Shown here one piece after another: positions 30,009 through 45,000 of a stretch of 64,000 nt of DNA. The translations under genes and the position numbers were made by a program. The stretch is taken from assembly GCA_030770545.1 (NCBI GenBank), contig CM061109.1, positions 4,402,001-4,466,000 on the forward strand. The letters run 5' to 3'. The notes beneath the pieces were generated by a model that worked only from the letters and a program-made list of their open reading frames with translations, was not told where the DNA came from and did no database searches. The DNA comes from Macropodus opercularis (lineage: Eukaryota > Chordata > Actinopteri > Anabantiformes > Osphronemidae). How positions within the stretch are numbered: the stretch's first letter is position 1; each line of letters begins with the position of its first letter.

Positions 30009-33000
30009 CAAGATGTCGTGGAAAAACCTTCTTCAAATGCTGGAACATACTGAGAAAACTAGAGGAGCATGTTGGTGTAATGAACCAGCTCAACGTTTAG
30101 TACGTGCTGGCATGAGGAAGACATCCTACAGCGAACCACTGTCTTCTGATGGATGTTAACACCAGAGCTTCTTATATATTGTAACACAATGGTTTAGCCA
30201 CCCCTCGCATGCTACCTGCTGTCTAAACGCATGTTCCATTTGGCCAACACACCAACCTGGTAAAGCTTCTAACTTCCCCATTTTGTTCCCTGTGGTTGTG
30301 TAGATTCACTTGGGCCGGTGCTTAAACTTTCAATGGGCTTATCATTCACACAGGGGTTTTCACTCACACTGATCTTCCCATCTCATCGTATGGTTGGATC
30401 TTATCACACATACTCTAACTTTGGGTGACTCTCTTCAGCCAGGTAGTTTGTATGACACATTCGTTCCGAGCAACGTACCCTGTAGTGTGCTTATCAGCAA
30501 TGCACACGGGACACTGAAGGAGTCATCGCAAAGCTTATGATGTTATTATATCAGTCATACGCCCATTTTATTCAGATGGGACATCCCTAGATGTATGAAT
30601 GCTCTAAAACATAAAATCAACTCAAATAAAACTAAATACAAGCTAGGTTTACCACAAAGTCACACAAATGAAGACAAAAAAAATCTGCTTTAAAACATAG
30701 GCCACAATGTTGCTGAACTTTTTCTTACACATGTGGTCGATTCTCTTTAAACCCATGAATGACTTACACAACGTAAGACTTCAGTATTTGTAATATCCTA
30801 CATGTAACTTCACTGTAACATTCACTGACCACTAAAGAAATTACAGAACGCGTCAGGTGACTAAACCATTTCACAGAGCTACACACACATTCTTCACCTA
30901 CACATAGTTGCTTCAGAACACTGGACTCACTCTGAATGGAGCGTCCGCTGTCTGCCTCCTGTCCCGGATGTCAGGCGGGAATCCAGTCCTGTTTCTGTGG
31001 AGCAGGTGGAACTTTTCCCTGGTGTCGGCTGTAACCATTAGTCTGGACTCAGGTGCCGGTCATCAGACTGTCCATCACACTTTTATACTACAAAATAAAA
31101 CCAATATAAATCAAATTAATCAAAATACAAGCTAGGTTTAACACAAAGGTACATGTAAGTAGACACAGAAGTTTTAAAGCTATGCCCAAATCAATGCTTT
31201 GCCCCAACCTACAGGGAACTACTGTAATCTGTCAATACCCAAAGCATCTATTCTATACATTTGCACTTTCAGTCCAAAACCTGTTAACTAATGATCAGTA
31301 GCCTGAGCATCACAGAGAGGAGACTTGTTGGCTCTCGCCTCAACAATGAGTTTATGTTACAAGTTCAGAGGTTCATCGTAAAATACTGTGATGTAATTTC
31401 AGTTTGTATGTGATATAAAAGATGGTTCATAACACTGTACTCACTGTGAACGGAGCATCCGCTGTCCGCCTCCTGTTCCGAACATCAGGCGGGAATCCAG
31501 TCCTCCTTTTTCTGTTTAGAGGAACCTTTCCCTTGTGTCGACTGTAACCCTCAGTCTGGACTCAGGCGTCAGTCGGCAGACTGTCCGTCCAACTTCTGAC
31601 ACCAAGATGTTGGTGGAAAAACCTTCTTCAAATGCTGGAACATACTGAGAAAACTAGAGGAGCATGTTGGTGTAATGAACCAGCTCAACGTTTAGTACGT
31701 GCTGGCATGAGGAAGACATCCTACAGCGAACCACTGTCTTCTGATGGATGTTAACACCAGAGCTTCTTATATATTGTAACACAATGGTTTAGCCACCCCT
31801 CGCATGCTACCTGCTGTCTAAACGCATGTTTCATTTGGCCAACACACCAACCTGGTAAAGCTTCTAACTTCCCCTTTTTGTTCCCTGTGGTTGTGTAAAT
31901 TCACTTGGGCCGGTGCTTAAACTTTCAATGGGCTTATCATTCACACAGGGGTTTTCACTCACACTGATCTTCCCATCTCATCGTATGGTTGGATCTTATC
32001 AAACATACTCTAACTTTGGGTGACTCTCTTCAGCCAGGTAGTTTGTATGACACATTCGTTCCGAGCAACGTACCCTGTAGTGTGCTTATCAGCAATGCAC
32101 ACGGGACACTGAAGGAGTCATCGCAAAGCTTATGATGTTATTATATCAGTCATACGCCCATTTTATTCAGATGGGACATCCCTAGATGTATGAATGCTCT
32201 AAAACATAAAATCAACTCAAATAAAACTAAATACAAGCTAGGTTTACCACAAAGTGACACAAATGAAGACAAAAAAAATCTGCTTTAAAACATAGGCCAC
32301 AATGTTGCTGAACTTTTTCTTACACATGTGGTCGATTCTCTTTAAACCCATTAATGACTTACACAACGTAAGACTTCAGTATTTGTAATATCCTACATGT
32401 AACTTCACTGTAACATTCACTGACCACTAAAGAAATTACAGAACGCGTCAGGTGACTAAACCATTTCACAGAGCTACACACACATTCTTCACCTACACAT
32501 AGTTGCTTCAGAACACTGGACTCACTCTGAATGGAGCGTCCGCTGTCTGCCTCCTGTCCCGGATGTCAGGCGGGAATCCAGTCCTGTTTCTGTGGAGCAG
32601 GTGGAACTTTTCCCTGGTGTCGGCTGTAACCATCAGTCTGGACTCAGGCGCCGGTCAGCAGACTGTCCATCACACTTTTATACTACAAAATAAAACCAAT
32701 ATAAATCAAATTAATCAAAATACAAGCTAGGTTTAACACAAAGGTACATGTAATTAGACACAGAAGTTTTAAAGCTATGCCCAAATCAATGCTTTGCCCC
32801 AACCTACAGGGAACTACTGTAATCTGTCAATACCCAAAGCATTTATTCTATACATTTGCACTTTCAGTCCAAAACCTGTTAACTAATGATCAGTAGCCTG
32901 AGCATCACAGAGAGGAGACTTGTTGGCTCTCGCCTCAACAATGAGTTTATGTTACAAGTTCAGAGGTTCATCGTAAAATACTGTGATGTAATTTCAGTTT

Positions 33001-36000
33001 GTATGTGATATAAAAGATGGTTCATAACACTGTACTCACTGTGAACGGAGCATCCGCTGTCCGCCTCCTGTTCCGAACATCAGGCGGGAATCCAGTCCTC
33101 CTTTTTCTGTTTAGAGGAACCTTTCCCTTGTGTCGACTGTAACCCTCAGTCTGGACTCAGGCGTCAGTCGGCAGACTGTCCGTCCAACTTCTGACACCAA
33201 GATGTTGGTGGAAAAACCTTCTTCAAATGCTGGAACATACTGAGAAAACTAGAGGAGCATGTTGGTGTAATGAACCAGCTCAACGTTTAGTACGTGCTGG
33301 CATGAGGAAGACATCCTACAGCGAACCACTGTCTTCTGATGGATGTTAACACCAGAGCTTCTTATATATTGTAACACAATGGTTTAGCCACCCCTCGCAT
33401 GCTACCTGCTGTCTAAACGCATGTTCCATTTGGCCAACACACCAACCTGGTAAAGCTTCTAACTTCCCCATTTTGTTCCCTGTGGTTGTGTAGATTCACT
33501 TGGGCCGGTGCTTAAACTTTCAATGGGCTTATCATTCACACAGGGGTTTTCACTCACACTGATCTTCCCATCTCATCGTATGGTTGGATCTTATCAAACA
33601 TACTCTAACTTTGGGTGACTCTCTTCAGCCAGGTAGTTTGTATGACACATTCGTTCCGAGCAACGTACCCTGTAGTGTGCTTATCAGCAATGCACACGGG
33701 ACACTGAAGGAGTCATCGCAAAGCTTATGATGTTATTATATCAGTCATACGCCCATTTTATTCAGATGGGACATCCCTAGATGTATGAATGCTCTAAAAC
33801 ATAAAATCAACTCAAATAAAACTAAATACAAGCTAGGTTTACCACAAAGTGACACAAATGAAGACAAAAAAAATCTGCTTTAAAACATAGGCCACAATGT
33901 TGCTGAACTTTTTCTTACACATGTGGTCGATTCTCTTTAAACCCATTAATGACTTACACAAGGTAAGACTTCAGTATTTGTAATATCCTACATGTAACTT
34001 CACTGTAACATTCACTGACCACTAAAGAAATTACAGAACGCGTCAGGTGACTAAACCATTTCACAGAGCTACACACACATTCTACACCTACACATAGTTG
34101 CTTCAGAACACTGGACTCACTCTGAATGGAGCGTCCGCTGTCTGCCTCCTGTCCCGGATGTCAGGCGGGAATCCAGTCCTGTTTCTGTGGAGCAGGTGGA
34201 ACTTTTCCCTGGTGTCGGCTGTAACCATAAGTCTGGACTCAGGCGCCGGTCAGCAGACTCTCCATCACACTTTTATACTACAAAATAAAACCAATATAAA
34301 TCAAATTAATCAAAATACAAGCTAGGTTTAACACAAAGGTACATGTAAGTAGACACAGAAGTTTTAAAGCTATGCCCAAATCAATGCTTTGCCCCAACCT
34401 ACAGGGAACTACTGTAATCTGTCAATACCCAAAGCATCTATTCTATACATTTGCACTTTCAGTCCAAAACCTGTTAACTAATGATCAGTAGCCTGAGCAT
34501 CACAGAGAGGAGACTTGTTGGCTCTCGCCTCAACAATGAGTTTATGTTACAAGTTCAGAGGTTCATCGTAAAATACTGTGATGTAATTTCAGTTTGTATG
34601 TGATATAAAAGATGGTTCATAACACTGTACTCACTGTGAACGGAGCATCCGCTGTCCGCCTCCTGTTCCGAACATCAGGCGGGAATCCAGTCCTCCTTTT
34701 TCTGTTTAGAGGAACCTTTCCCTTGTGTCGACTGTAACCCTCAGTCTGGACTCAGGCGTCAGTCGGCAGACTGTCCGTCCAACTTCTGACACCAAGATGT
34801 CGTGGAAAAACCTTCTTCAAATGCTGGAACATACTGAGAAAACTAGAGGAGCATGTTGGTGTAATGAACCAGCTCAACGTTTAGTACGTGCTGGCATGAG
34901 GAAGACATCCTACAGCGAACCACTGTCTTCTGATGGATGTTAACACCAGAGCTTCTTATATATTGTAACACAATGGTTTAGCCACCCCTCGCATGCTACC
35001 TGCTGTCTAAACGCATGTTCCATTTGGCCAACACACCAACCTGGTAAAGCTTCTAACTTCCCCATTTTGTTCCCTGTGGTTGTGTAGATTCACTTGGGCC
35101 GGTGCTTAAACTTTCAATGGGCTTATCATTCACACAGGGGTTTTCACTCACACTGATCTTCCCATCTCATCGTATGGTTGGATCTTATCAAACATACTCT
35201 AACTTTGGGTGACTCTCTTCAGCCAGGTAGTTTGTATGACACATTCGTTCCGAGCAACGTACCCTGTAGTGTGCTTATCAGCAATGCACACGGGACACTG
35301 AAGGAGTCATCGCAAAGCTTATGATGTTATTATATCAGTCATACGCCCATTTTATTCAGATGGGACATCCCTAGATGTATGAATGCTCTAAAACATAAAA
35401 TCAACTCAAATAAAACTAAATACAAGCTAGGTTTACCACAAAGTGACACAAATGAAGACAAAAAAAATCTGCTTTAAAACATAGGCCACAATGTTGCTGA
35501 ACTTTTTCTTACACATGTGGTCGATTCTCTTTAAACCCATTAATGACTTACACAACGTAAGACTTCAGTATTTGTAATATCCTACATGTAACTTCACTGT
35601 AACATTCACTGACCACTAAAGAAATTACAGAACGCGTCAGGTGACTAAACCATTTCACAGAGCTACACACACATTCTTCACCTACACATAGTTGCTTCAG
35701 AACACTGGACTCACTCTGAATGGAGCGTCCGCTGTCTGCCTCCTGTCCCGGATGTCAGGCGGGAATCCAGTCCTGTTTCTGTGGAGCAGGTGGAACTTTT
35801 CCCTGGTGTCGGCTGTAACCATTAGTCTGGACTCAGGCGCCGGTCAGCAGACTGTCCATCACACTTTTATACTACAAAATAAAACCAATATAAATCAAAT
35901 TAATCAAAATACAAGCTAGGTTTAACACAAAGGTACATGTAAGTAGACACAGAAGTTTTAAAGCTATGCCCAAATCAATGCTTTGCCCCAACCTACAGGG

Positions 36001-39000
36001 AACTACTGTAATCTGTCAATACCCAAAGCATCTATTCTATACATTTGCACTTTCAGTCCAAAACCTGTTAACTAATGATCAGTAGCCTGAGCATCACAGA
36101 GAGGAGACTTGTTGGCTCTCGCCTCAACAATGAGTTTATGTTACAAGTTCAGAGGTTCATCGTAAAATACTGTGATGTAATTTCAGTTTGTATGTGATAT
36201 AAAAGATGGCTCATAACACTGTACTCACTGTGAACGGAGCATCCGCTGTCCGCCTCCTGTTCCGAACATCAGGCGGGAATCCAGTCCTCCTTTTTCTGTT
36301 TAGAGGAACCTTTCCCTTGTGTCGACTGTAACCCTCAGTCTGGACTCAGGCGTCAGTCGGCAGACTGTCCGTCCAACTTCTGACACCAAGATGTCGTGGA
36401 AAAACCTTCTTCAAATGCTGGAACATACTGAGAAAACTAGAGGAGCATGTTGGTGTAATGAACCAGCTCAACGTTTAGTACGTGCTGGCATGAGGAAGAC
36501 ATCCTACAGCGAACCACTGTCTTCTGATGGATGTTAACACCAGAGCTTCTTATATATTGTAACACAATGGTTTAGCCACCCCTCGCATGCTACCTGCTGT
36601 CTAAACGCATGTTCCATTTGGCCAACACACCAACCTGGTAAAGCTTCTAACTTCCCCATTTTGTTCCCTGTGGTTGTGTAGATTCACTTGGGCCGGTGCT
36701 TAAACTTTCAATGGGCTTATCATTCACACAGGGGTTTTCACTCACACTGATCTTCCCATCTCATCGTATGGTTGGATCTTATCAAACATACTCTAACTTT
36801 GGGTGACTCTCTTCAGCCAGGTAGTTTGTATGACACATTCGTTCCGAGCAACGTACCCTGTAGTGTGCTTATCAGCAATGCACACGGGACACTGAAGGAG
36901 TCATCGCAAAGCTTATGATGTTATTATATCAGTCATACGCCCATTTTATTCAGATGGGACATCCCTAGATGTATGAATGCTCTAAAACATAAAATCAACT
37001 CAAATAAAACTAAATACAAGCTAGGTTTACCACAAAGTGACACAAATGAAGACAAAAAAAATCTGCTTTAAAACATAGGCCACAATGTTGCTGAACTTTT
37101 TCTTACACATGTGGTCGATTCTCTTTAAACCCATTAATGACTTACACAACGTAAGACTTCAGTATTTGTAATATCCTACATGTAACTTCACTGTAACATT
37201 CACTGACCACTAAAGAAATTACAGAACGCGTCAGGTGACTAAACCATTTCACAGAGCTACACACACATTCTTCACCTACACATAGTTGCTTCAGAACACT
37301 GGACTCACTCTGAATGGAGCGTCCGCTGTCTGCCTCCTGTCCCGGATGTCAGGCGGGAATCCAGTCCTGTTTCTGTGGAGCAGGTGGAACTTTTCCCTGG
37401 TGTCGGCTGTAACCATTAGTCTGGACTCAGGTGCCGGTCATCAGACTGTACATCACACTTTTATACTACAAAATAAAACCAATATAAATCAAATTAATCA
37501 AAATACAAGCTAGGTTTAACACAAAGGTACATGTAATTAGACACAGAAGTTTTAAAGCTATGCCCAAATCAATGCTTTGCCCCAACCTACAGGGAACTAC
37601 TGTAATCTGTCAATACCCAAAGCATCTATTCTATACATTTGCACTTTCAGTCCAAAACCTGTTAACTAATGATCAGTAGCCTGAGCATCACAGAGAGGAG
37701 ACTTGTTGGCTCTCGCCTCAACAATGAGTTTATGTTACAAGTTCAGAGGTTCATCGTAAAATACTGTGATGTAATTTCAGTTTGTATGTGATATAAAAGA
37801 TGGTTCATAACACTGTACTCACTGTGAACGGAGCATCCGCTGTCCGCCTCCTGTTCCGAACATCAGGCGGGAATCCAGTCCTCCTTTTTCTGTTTAGAGG
37901 AACCTTTCCCTTGTGTCGACTGTAACCCTCAGTGTGGACTCAGGCGTCAGTCGGCAGACTGTCCGTCCAACTTCTGACACCAAGATGTCGTGGAAAAACC
38001 TTCTTCAAATGCTGGAACATACTGAGAAAACTAGAGGAGCATGTTGGTGTAATGAACCAGCTCAACGTTTAGTACGTGCTGGCATGAGGAAGACATCCTA
38101 CAGCGAACCACTGTCTTCTGATGGATGTTAACACCAGAGCTTCTTATATATTGTAACACAATGGTTTAGCCACCCCTCGCATGCTACCTGCTGTCTAAAC
38201 GCATGTTCCATTTGGCCAACACACCAACCTGGTAAAGCTTCTAACTTCCCCATTTTGTTCCCTGTGGTTGTGTAGATTCACTTGGGCCGGTGCTTAAACT
38301 TTCAATGGGCTTATCATTCACACAGGGGTTTTCACTCACACTGATCTTCCCATCTCATCGTATGGTTGGATCTTATCACACATACTCTAACTTTGGGTGA
38401 CTCTCTTCAGCCAGGTAGTTTGTATGACACATTCGTTCCGAGCAACGTACCCTGTAGTGTGCTTATCAGCAATGCACACGGGACACTGAAGGAGTCATCG
38501 CAAAGCTTATGATGTTATTATATCAGTCATACGCCCATTTTATTCAGATGGGACATCCCTAGATGTATGAATGCTCTAAAACATAAAATCAACTCAAATA
38601 AAACTAAATACAAGCTAGGTTTACCACAAAGTGACACAAATGAAGACAAACTAAAATACAGTTTAAAAACATAGGCCACAATGTTGCTGAACTTTTTCTT
38701 ACACATGTGGTCGATTCTCTTTAAACCCATTAATGACTTACACAACGTAAGACTTCAGTATTTGTAATATCCTACGTGTAACTTCACTGTAACATTCACT
38801 GACCACTAAAGAAATTACAGAACGCGTCAGGTGACTAAACCATTTCACAGAGCTACACACACATTCTTCACCTACACATAGTTGCTTCAGAACACTGGAC
38901 TCACTCTGAATGGAGCGTCCGCTGTCTGCCTCCTGTCCCGGATGTCAGGCGGGAATCCAGTCCTGTTTCTGTGGAGCAGGTGGAACTTTTCCCTGGTGTC

Positions 39001-42000
39001 GGCTGTAACCATTAGTCTGGACTCAGGCGCCGGTCAGCAGACTGTCCATCACACTTTTATACTACAAAATAAAACCAATATAAATCGAAATATTTAAAAT
39101 ACAAGCTAGGTTTAACACAAAGGTACATGTAAGTAGACACAGAAGTTTTAAAGCTATGCCCAAATCAATGCTTTGCCCCAACCTACAGGGAACTGCTGTA
39201 ATCTGTCAATACCCAAAGCATCTATTCTATACATTTGCACTTTCAGTCCAAAACCTGTTAACTAATGATCAGTAGCCTGAGCATCACAGAGAGGAGACTT
39301 GTTGGCTCTCGCCTCAACAATGAGTTTATGTTACAAGTTCAGAGGTTCATCGTAAAATACTGTGATGTAATTTCAGTTTGTATGTGATATAAAAGATGGT
39401 TCATAACACTGTACTCACTGTGAACAGAGCATCCGCTGTCCGCCTCCTGTTCCGAACATCAGGCGGGAATCCAGTCCTCCTTTTTCTGTTTAGAGGAACC
39501 TTTCCCTTGTGTCGACTGTAACCCTCAGTCTGGACTCAGGCGTCAGTCGGCAGACTGTCCGTCCAACTTCTGACACCAAGATGTCGTGGAAAAACCTTCT
39601 TCAAATGCTGGAACATACTGAGAAAACTAGAGGAGCATGTTGGTGTAATGAACCAGCTCAACGTTTAGTACGTGCTGGCATGAGGAAGACATCCTACAGC
39701 GAACCACTGTCTTCTGATGGATGTTAACACCAGAGCTTCTTATATATTGTAACACAATGGTTTAGCCACCCCTCGCATGCTACCTGCTGTCTAAACGCAT
39801 GTTCCATTTGGCCAACACACCAACCTGGTAAAGCTTCTAACTTCCCCATTTTGTTCCCTGTGGTTGTGTAAATTCACTTGGGCCGGTGCTTAAACTTTCA
39901 ATGGGCTTATCATTCACACAGGGGTTTTCACTCACACTGATCTTCCCATCTCATCGTATGGTTGGATCTTATCACACATACTCTAACTTTGGGTGACTCT
40001 CTTCAGCCAGGTAGTTTGTATGACACATTCGTTCCGAGCAACGTACCCTGTAGTGTGCTTATCAGCAATGCACACGGGACACTGAAGGAGTCATCGCAAA
40101 GCTTATGATGTTATTATATCAGTCATACGCCCATTTTATTCAGATGGGACATCCCTAGATGTATGAATGCTCTAAAACATAAAATCAACTCAAATAAAAC
40201 TAAATACAAGCTAGGTTTACCACAAAGTGACACAAATGAAGACAAAAAAAATCTGCTTTAAAACATAGGCCACAATGTTGCTGAACTTTTTCTTACACAT
40301 GTGGTCGATTCTCTTTAAACCCATTAATGACTTACACAACGTAAGACTTCAGTATTTGTAATATCCTACATGTAACTTCACTGTAACATTCACTGACCAC
40401 TAAAGAAATTACAGAACGCGTCAGGTGACTAAACCATTTCACAGAGCTACACACACATTCTTCACCTACACATAGTTGCTTCAGAACACTGGACTCACTC
40501 TGAATGGAGCGTCCGCTGTCTGCCTCCTGTCCCGGATGTCAGGCGGGAATCCAGTCCTGTTTCTGTGGAGCAGGTGGAACTTTTCCCTGGTGTCGGCTGT
40601 AACCATCAGTCTGGACTCAGGCGCCGGTCAGCAGACTGTCCATCACACTTTTATACTACAAAATAAAACCAATATAAATCAAATTAATCAAAATACAAGC
40701 TAGGTTTAACACAAAGGTACATGTAAGTAGACACAGAAGTTTTAAAGCTATGCCCAAATCAATGCTTTGCCCCAACCTACAGGGAACTACTGTAATCTGT
40801 CAATACCCAAAGCATCTATTCTATACATTTGCACTTTCAGTCCAAAACCTATTAACTAATGATCAGTAGCCTGAGCATCACAGAGAGGAGACTTGTTGGC
40901 TCTCGCCTCAACAATGAGTTTATGTTACAAGTTCAGAGGTTCATCGTAAAATACTGTGATGTAATTTCAGTTTGTATGTGATATAAAAGATGGTTCATAA
41001 CACTGTACTCACTGTGAACGGAGCATCCGCTGTCCGCCTCCTGTTCCGAACATCAGGCGGGAATCCAGTCCTCCTTTTTCTGTTTAGAGGAACCTTTCCC
41101 TTGTGTCGACTGTAACCCTCAGTCTGGACTCAGGCGTCAGTCGGCAGACTGTCCATCCAACTTCTGACACCAAGATGTCGTGGAAAAACCTTCTTCAAAT
41201 GCTGGAACATACTGAGAAAACTAGAGGAGCATGTTGGTGTAATGAACCAGCTCAACGTTTAGTACGTGCTGGCATGAGGAATACATCCTACAGCGAACCA
41301 CTGTCTTCTGATGGATGTTAACACCAGAGCTTCTTATATATTGTAACACAATGGTTTAGCCACCCCTCGCATGCTACCTGCTGTCTAAACGCATGTTCCA
41401 TTTGGCCAACACACCAACCTGGTAAAGCTTCTAACTTCCCCATTTTGTTCCCTGTGGTTGTGTAGATTCACTTGGGCCGGTGCTTAAACTTTCAATGGGC
41501 TTATCATTCACACAGGGGTTTTCACTCACACTGATCTTCCCATCTCATCGTATGGTTGGATCTTATCAAACATACTCTAACTTTGGGTGACTCTCTTCAG
41601 CCAGGTAGTTTGTATGACACATTCGTTCCGAGCAACGTACCCTGTAGTGTGCTTATCAGCAATGCACACGGGACACTGAAGGAGTCATCGCAAAGCTTAT
41701 GATGTTATTATATCAGTCATACGCCCATTTTATTCAGATGGGACATCCCTAGATGTATGAATGCTCTAAAACATAAAATCAACTCAAATAAAACTAAATA
41801 CAAGCTAGGTTTACCACAAAGTGACACAAATGAAGACAAAAAAAAATCTGCTTTAAAACATAGGCCACAATGTTGCTGAACTTTTTCTTACACATGTGGT
41901 CGATTCTCTTTAAACCCATTAATGACTTACACAAGGTAAGACTTCAGTATTTGTAATATCCTACATGTAACTTCACTGTAACATTCACTGACCACTAAAG

Positions 42001-45000
42001 AAATTACAGAACGCGTCAGGTGACTAAACCCTTTCACAGAGCTACACACACATTCTTCACCTACACATAGTTGCTTCAGAACACTGGACTCACTCTGAAT
42101 GGAGCGTCCGCTGTCTGCCTCCTGTCCCGGATGTCAGGCGGGAATCCAGTCCTGTTTCTGTGGAGCAGGTGGAACTTTTCCCTGGTGTCGGCTGTAACCA
42201 TCAGTCTGGACTCAGGCGCCGGTCAGCAGACTGTCCATCACACTTTTATACTACAAAATAAAACCAATATAAATCAAATTAATCAAAATACAAGCTAGGT
42301 TTAACACAGAGGTACATGTAAGTAGACACAGAAGTTTTAAAGCTATGCCCAAATCAATGCTTTGCCCCAACCTACAGGGAACTACTGTAATCTGTCAATA
42401 CCCAAAGCATCTATTCTATACATTTGCACTTTCAGACAAAAACCTGTTAACTAATGATCAGTAGCCTGAGCATCACAGAGAGGAGACTTGTTGGCTCTCG
42501 CCTCAACAATGAGTTTATGTTACAAGTTCAGAGGTTCATCGTAAAATACTGTGATGTAATTTCAGTTTGTATGTGATATAAAAGATGGTTCATAACACTG
42601 TACTCACTGTGAACGGAGCATCCGCTGTCCGCCTCCTGTTCCGAACATCAGGCGGGAATCCAGTCCTCCTTTTTCTGTTTAGAGGAACCTTTCCCTTGTG
42701 TCGACTGTAACCCTCAGTCTGGACTCAGGCGTCAGTCGGCAGACTGTCCGTCCAACTTCTGACACCAAGATGTCGTGGAAAAACCTTCTTCAAATGCTGG
42801 AACATACTGAAAAAACTAGAGGAGCATGTTGGTGTAATGAACCAGCTCAACGTTTAGTACGTGCTGGCATGAGGAAGACATCCTACAGCGAACCACTGTC
42901 TTCTGATGGATGTTAACACCAGAGCTTCTTATATATTGTAACACAATGGTTTAGCCACCCCTCGCATGCTACCTGCTGTCTAAACGCATGTTCCATTTGG
43001 CCAACACACCAACCTGGTAAAGCTTCTAACTTCCCCATTTTTTTCCCTGTGGTTGTGTAAATTCACTTGGGCCGGTGCTTAAACTTTCAATGGGCTTATC
43101 ATTCACACAGGGGTTTTCACTCACACTGATCTTCCCATCTCATCGTATGGTTGGATCTTATCACACATACTCTAACTTTGGGTGACTCTCTTCAGCCAGG
43201 TAGTTTGTATGACACATTCGTTCCGAGCAACGTACCCTGTAGTGTGCTTATCAGCAATGCACACGGGACACTGAAGGAGTCATCGCAAAGCTTATGATGT
43301 TATTATATCAGTCATACGCCCATTTTATTCAGATGGGACATCCCTAGATGTATGAATGCTCTAAAACATAAAATCAACTCAAATAAAACTAAATACAAGC
43401 TAGGTTTACCACAAAGTGACACAAATGAAGACAAAAAAAATCTGCTTTAAAACATAGGCCACAATGTTGCTGAACTTTTTCTTACACATGTGGTCGATTC
43501 TCTTTAAACCCATGAATGACTTACACAACGTAAGACTTCAGTATTTGTAATATCCTACATGTAACTTCACTGTAACATTCACTGACCACTAAAGAAATTA
43601 CAGAACGCGTCAGGTGACTAAACCATTTCACAGAGCTACACACACATTCTTCACCTACACATAGTTGCTTCAGAACACTGGACTCACTCTGAATGGAGCG
43701 TCCGCTGTCTGCCTCCTGTCCCGGATGTCAGGCGGGAATCCAGTCCTGTTTCTGTGGAGCAGGTGGAACTTTTCCCTGGTGTCGGCTGTAACCATTAGTC
43801 TGGACTCAGGCGCCGGTCAGCAGACTGTCCATCACACTTTTATACTACAAAATAAAACCAATATAAATCAAATTAATCAAAATACAAGCTAGGTTTAACA
43901 CAAAGGTACATGTAAGTAGACACAGAAGTTTTAAAGCTATGCCCAAATCAATGCTTTGCCCCAACCTACAGGGAACTACTGTAATCTGTCAATACCCAAA
44001 GCATCTATTCTATACATTTGCACTTTCAGTCCAAAACCTGTTAACTAATGATCAGTAGCCTGAGCATCACAGAGAGGAGACTTGTTGGCTCTCGCCTCAA
44101 CAATGAGTTTATGTTACAAGTTCAGAGGTTCATCGTAAAATACTGTGATGTCATTTTAGTTTGTATGTGATATAAAAGATGGTTCATAACACTGTACTCA
44201 CTGTGAACGGAGCATCCGCTGTCCGCCTCCTGTTCCGAACATCAGGCGGGAATCCAGTCCTCCTTTTTCTGTTTAGAGGAACCTTTCCCTTGTGTCGACT
44301 GTAACCCTCAGTCTGGACTCAGGCGTCAGTCGGCAGACTGTCCGTCCAACTTCTGACACCAAGATGTCGTGGAAAAACCTTCTTCAAATGCTGGAACATA
44401 CTGAGAAAACTAGAGGAGCATGTTGGTGTAATGAACCAGCTCAACGTTTAGTACGTGCTGGAATGAGGAAGACATCCTACAGCGAACCACTGTCTTCTGA
44501 TGGATGTTAACACCAGAGCTTCTTATATATTGTAACACAATGGTTTAGCCACCCCTCGCATGCTACCTGCTGTCTAAACGCATGTTCCATTTGGCCAACA
44601 CACCAACCTGGTAAAGCTTCTAACTTCCCCATTTTGTTCCCTGTGGTTGTGTAGATTCACTTGGGCCGGTGCTTAAACTTTCAATGGGCTTATCATTCAC
44701 ACAGGGGTTTTCACTCACACTGATCTTCCCATCTCATCGTATGGTTGGATCTTATCAAACATACTCTAACTTTGGGTGACTCTCTTCAGCCAGGTAGTTT
44801 GTATGACACATTCGTTCCGAGCAACGTACCCTGTAGTGTGCTTATCAGCAATGCACACGGGACACTGAAGGAGTCATCGCAAAGCTTATGATGTTATTAT
44901 ATCAGTCATACGCCCATTTTATTCAGATGGGACATCCCTAGATGTATGAATGCTCTAAAACATAAAATCAACTCAAATAAAACTAAATACAAGCTAGGTT

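Larger units (their letters stand above)
29314..30907 (+). repeat. Representative macrosatellite unit (1,594 bp)
   Basis: Order within one unit: box 1 (29,314-29,490), an AATAAA (29,500-29,505), about 310 bases of spacer, a TATAAAAG (29,820-29,827), box 2 (29,829-30,008), then about 900 bases of spacer with another AATAAA (30,625-30,630). The spacer after box 2 exists in two main forms: A-rich (GACAAAAAAAATCTGC) or variant (GACAAACTAAAATACAG). Confidence 0.9.
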
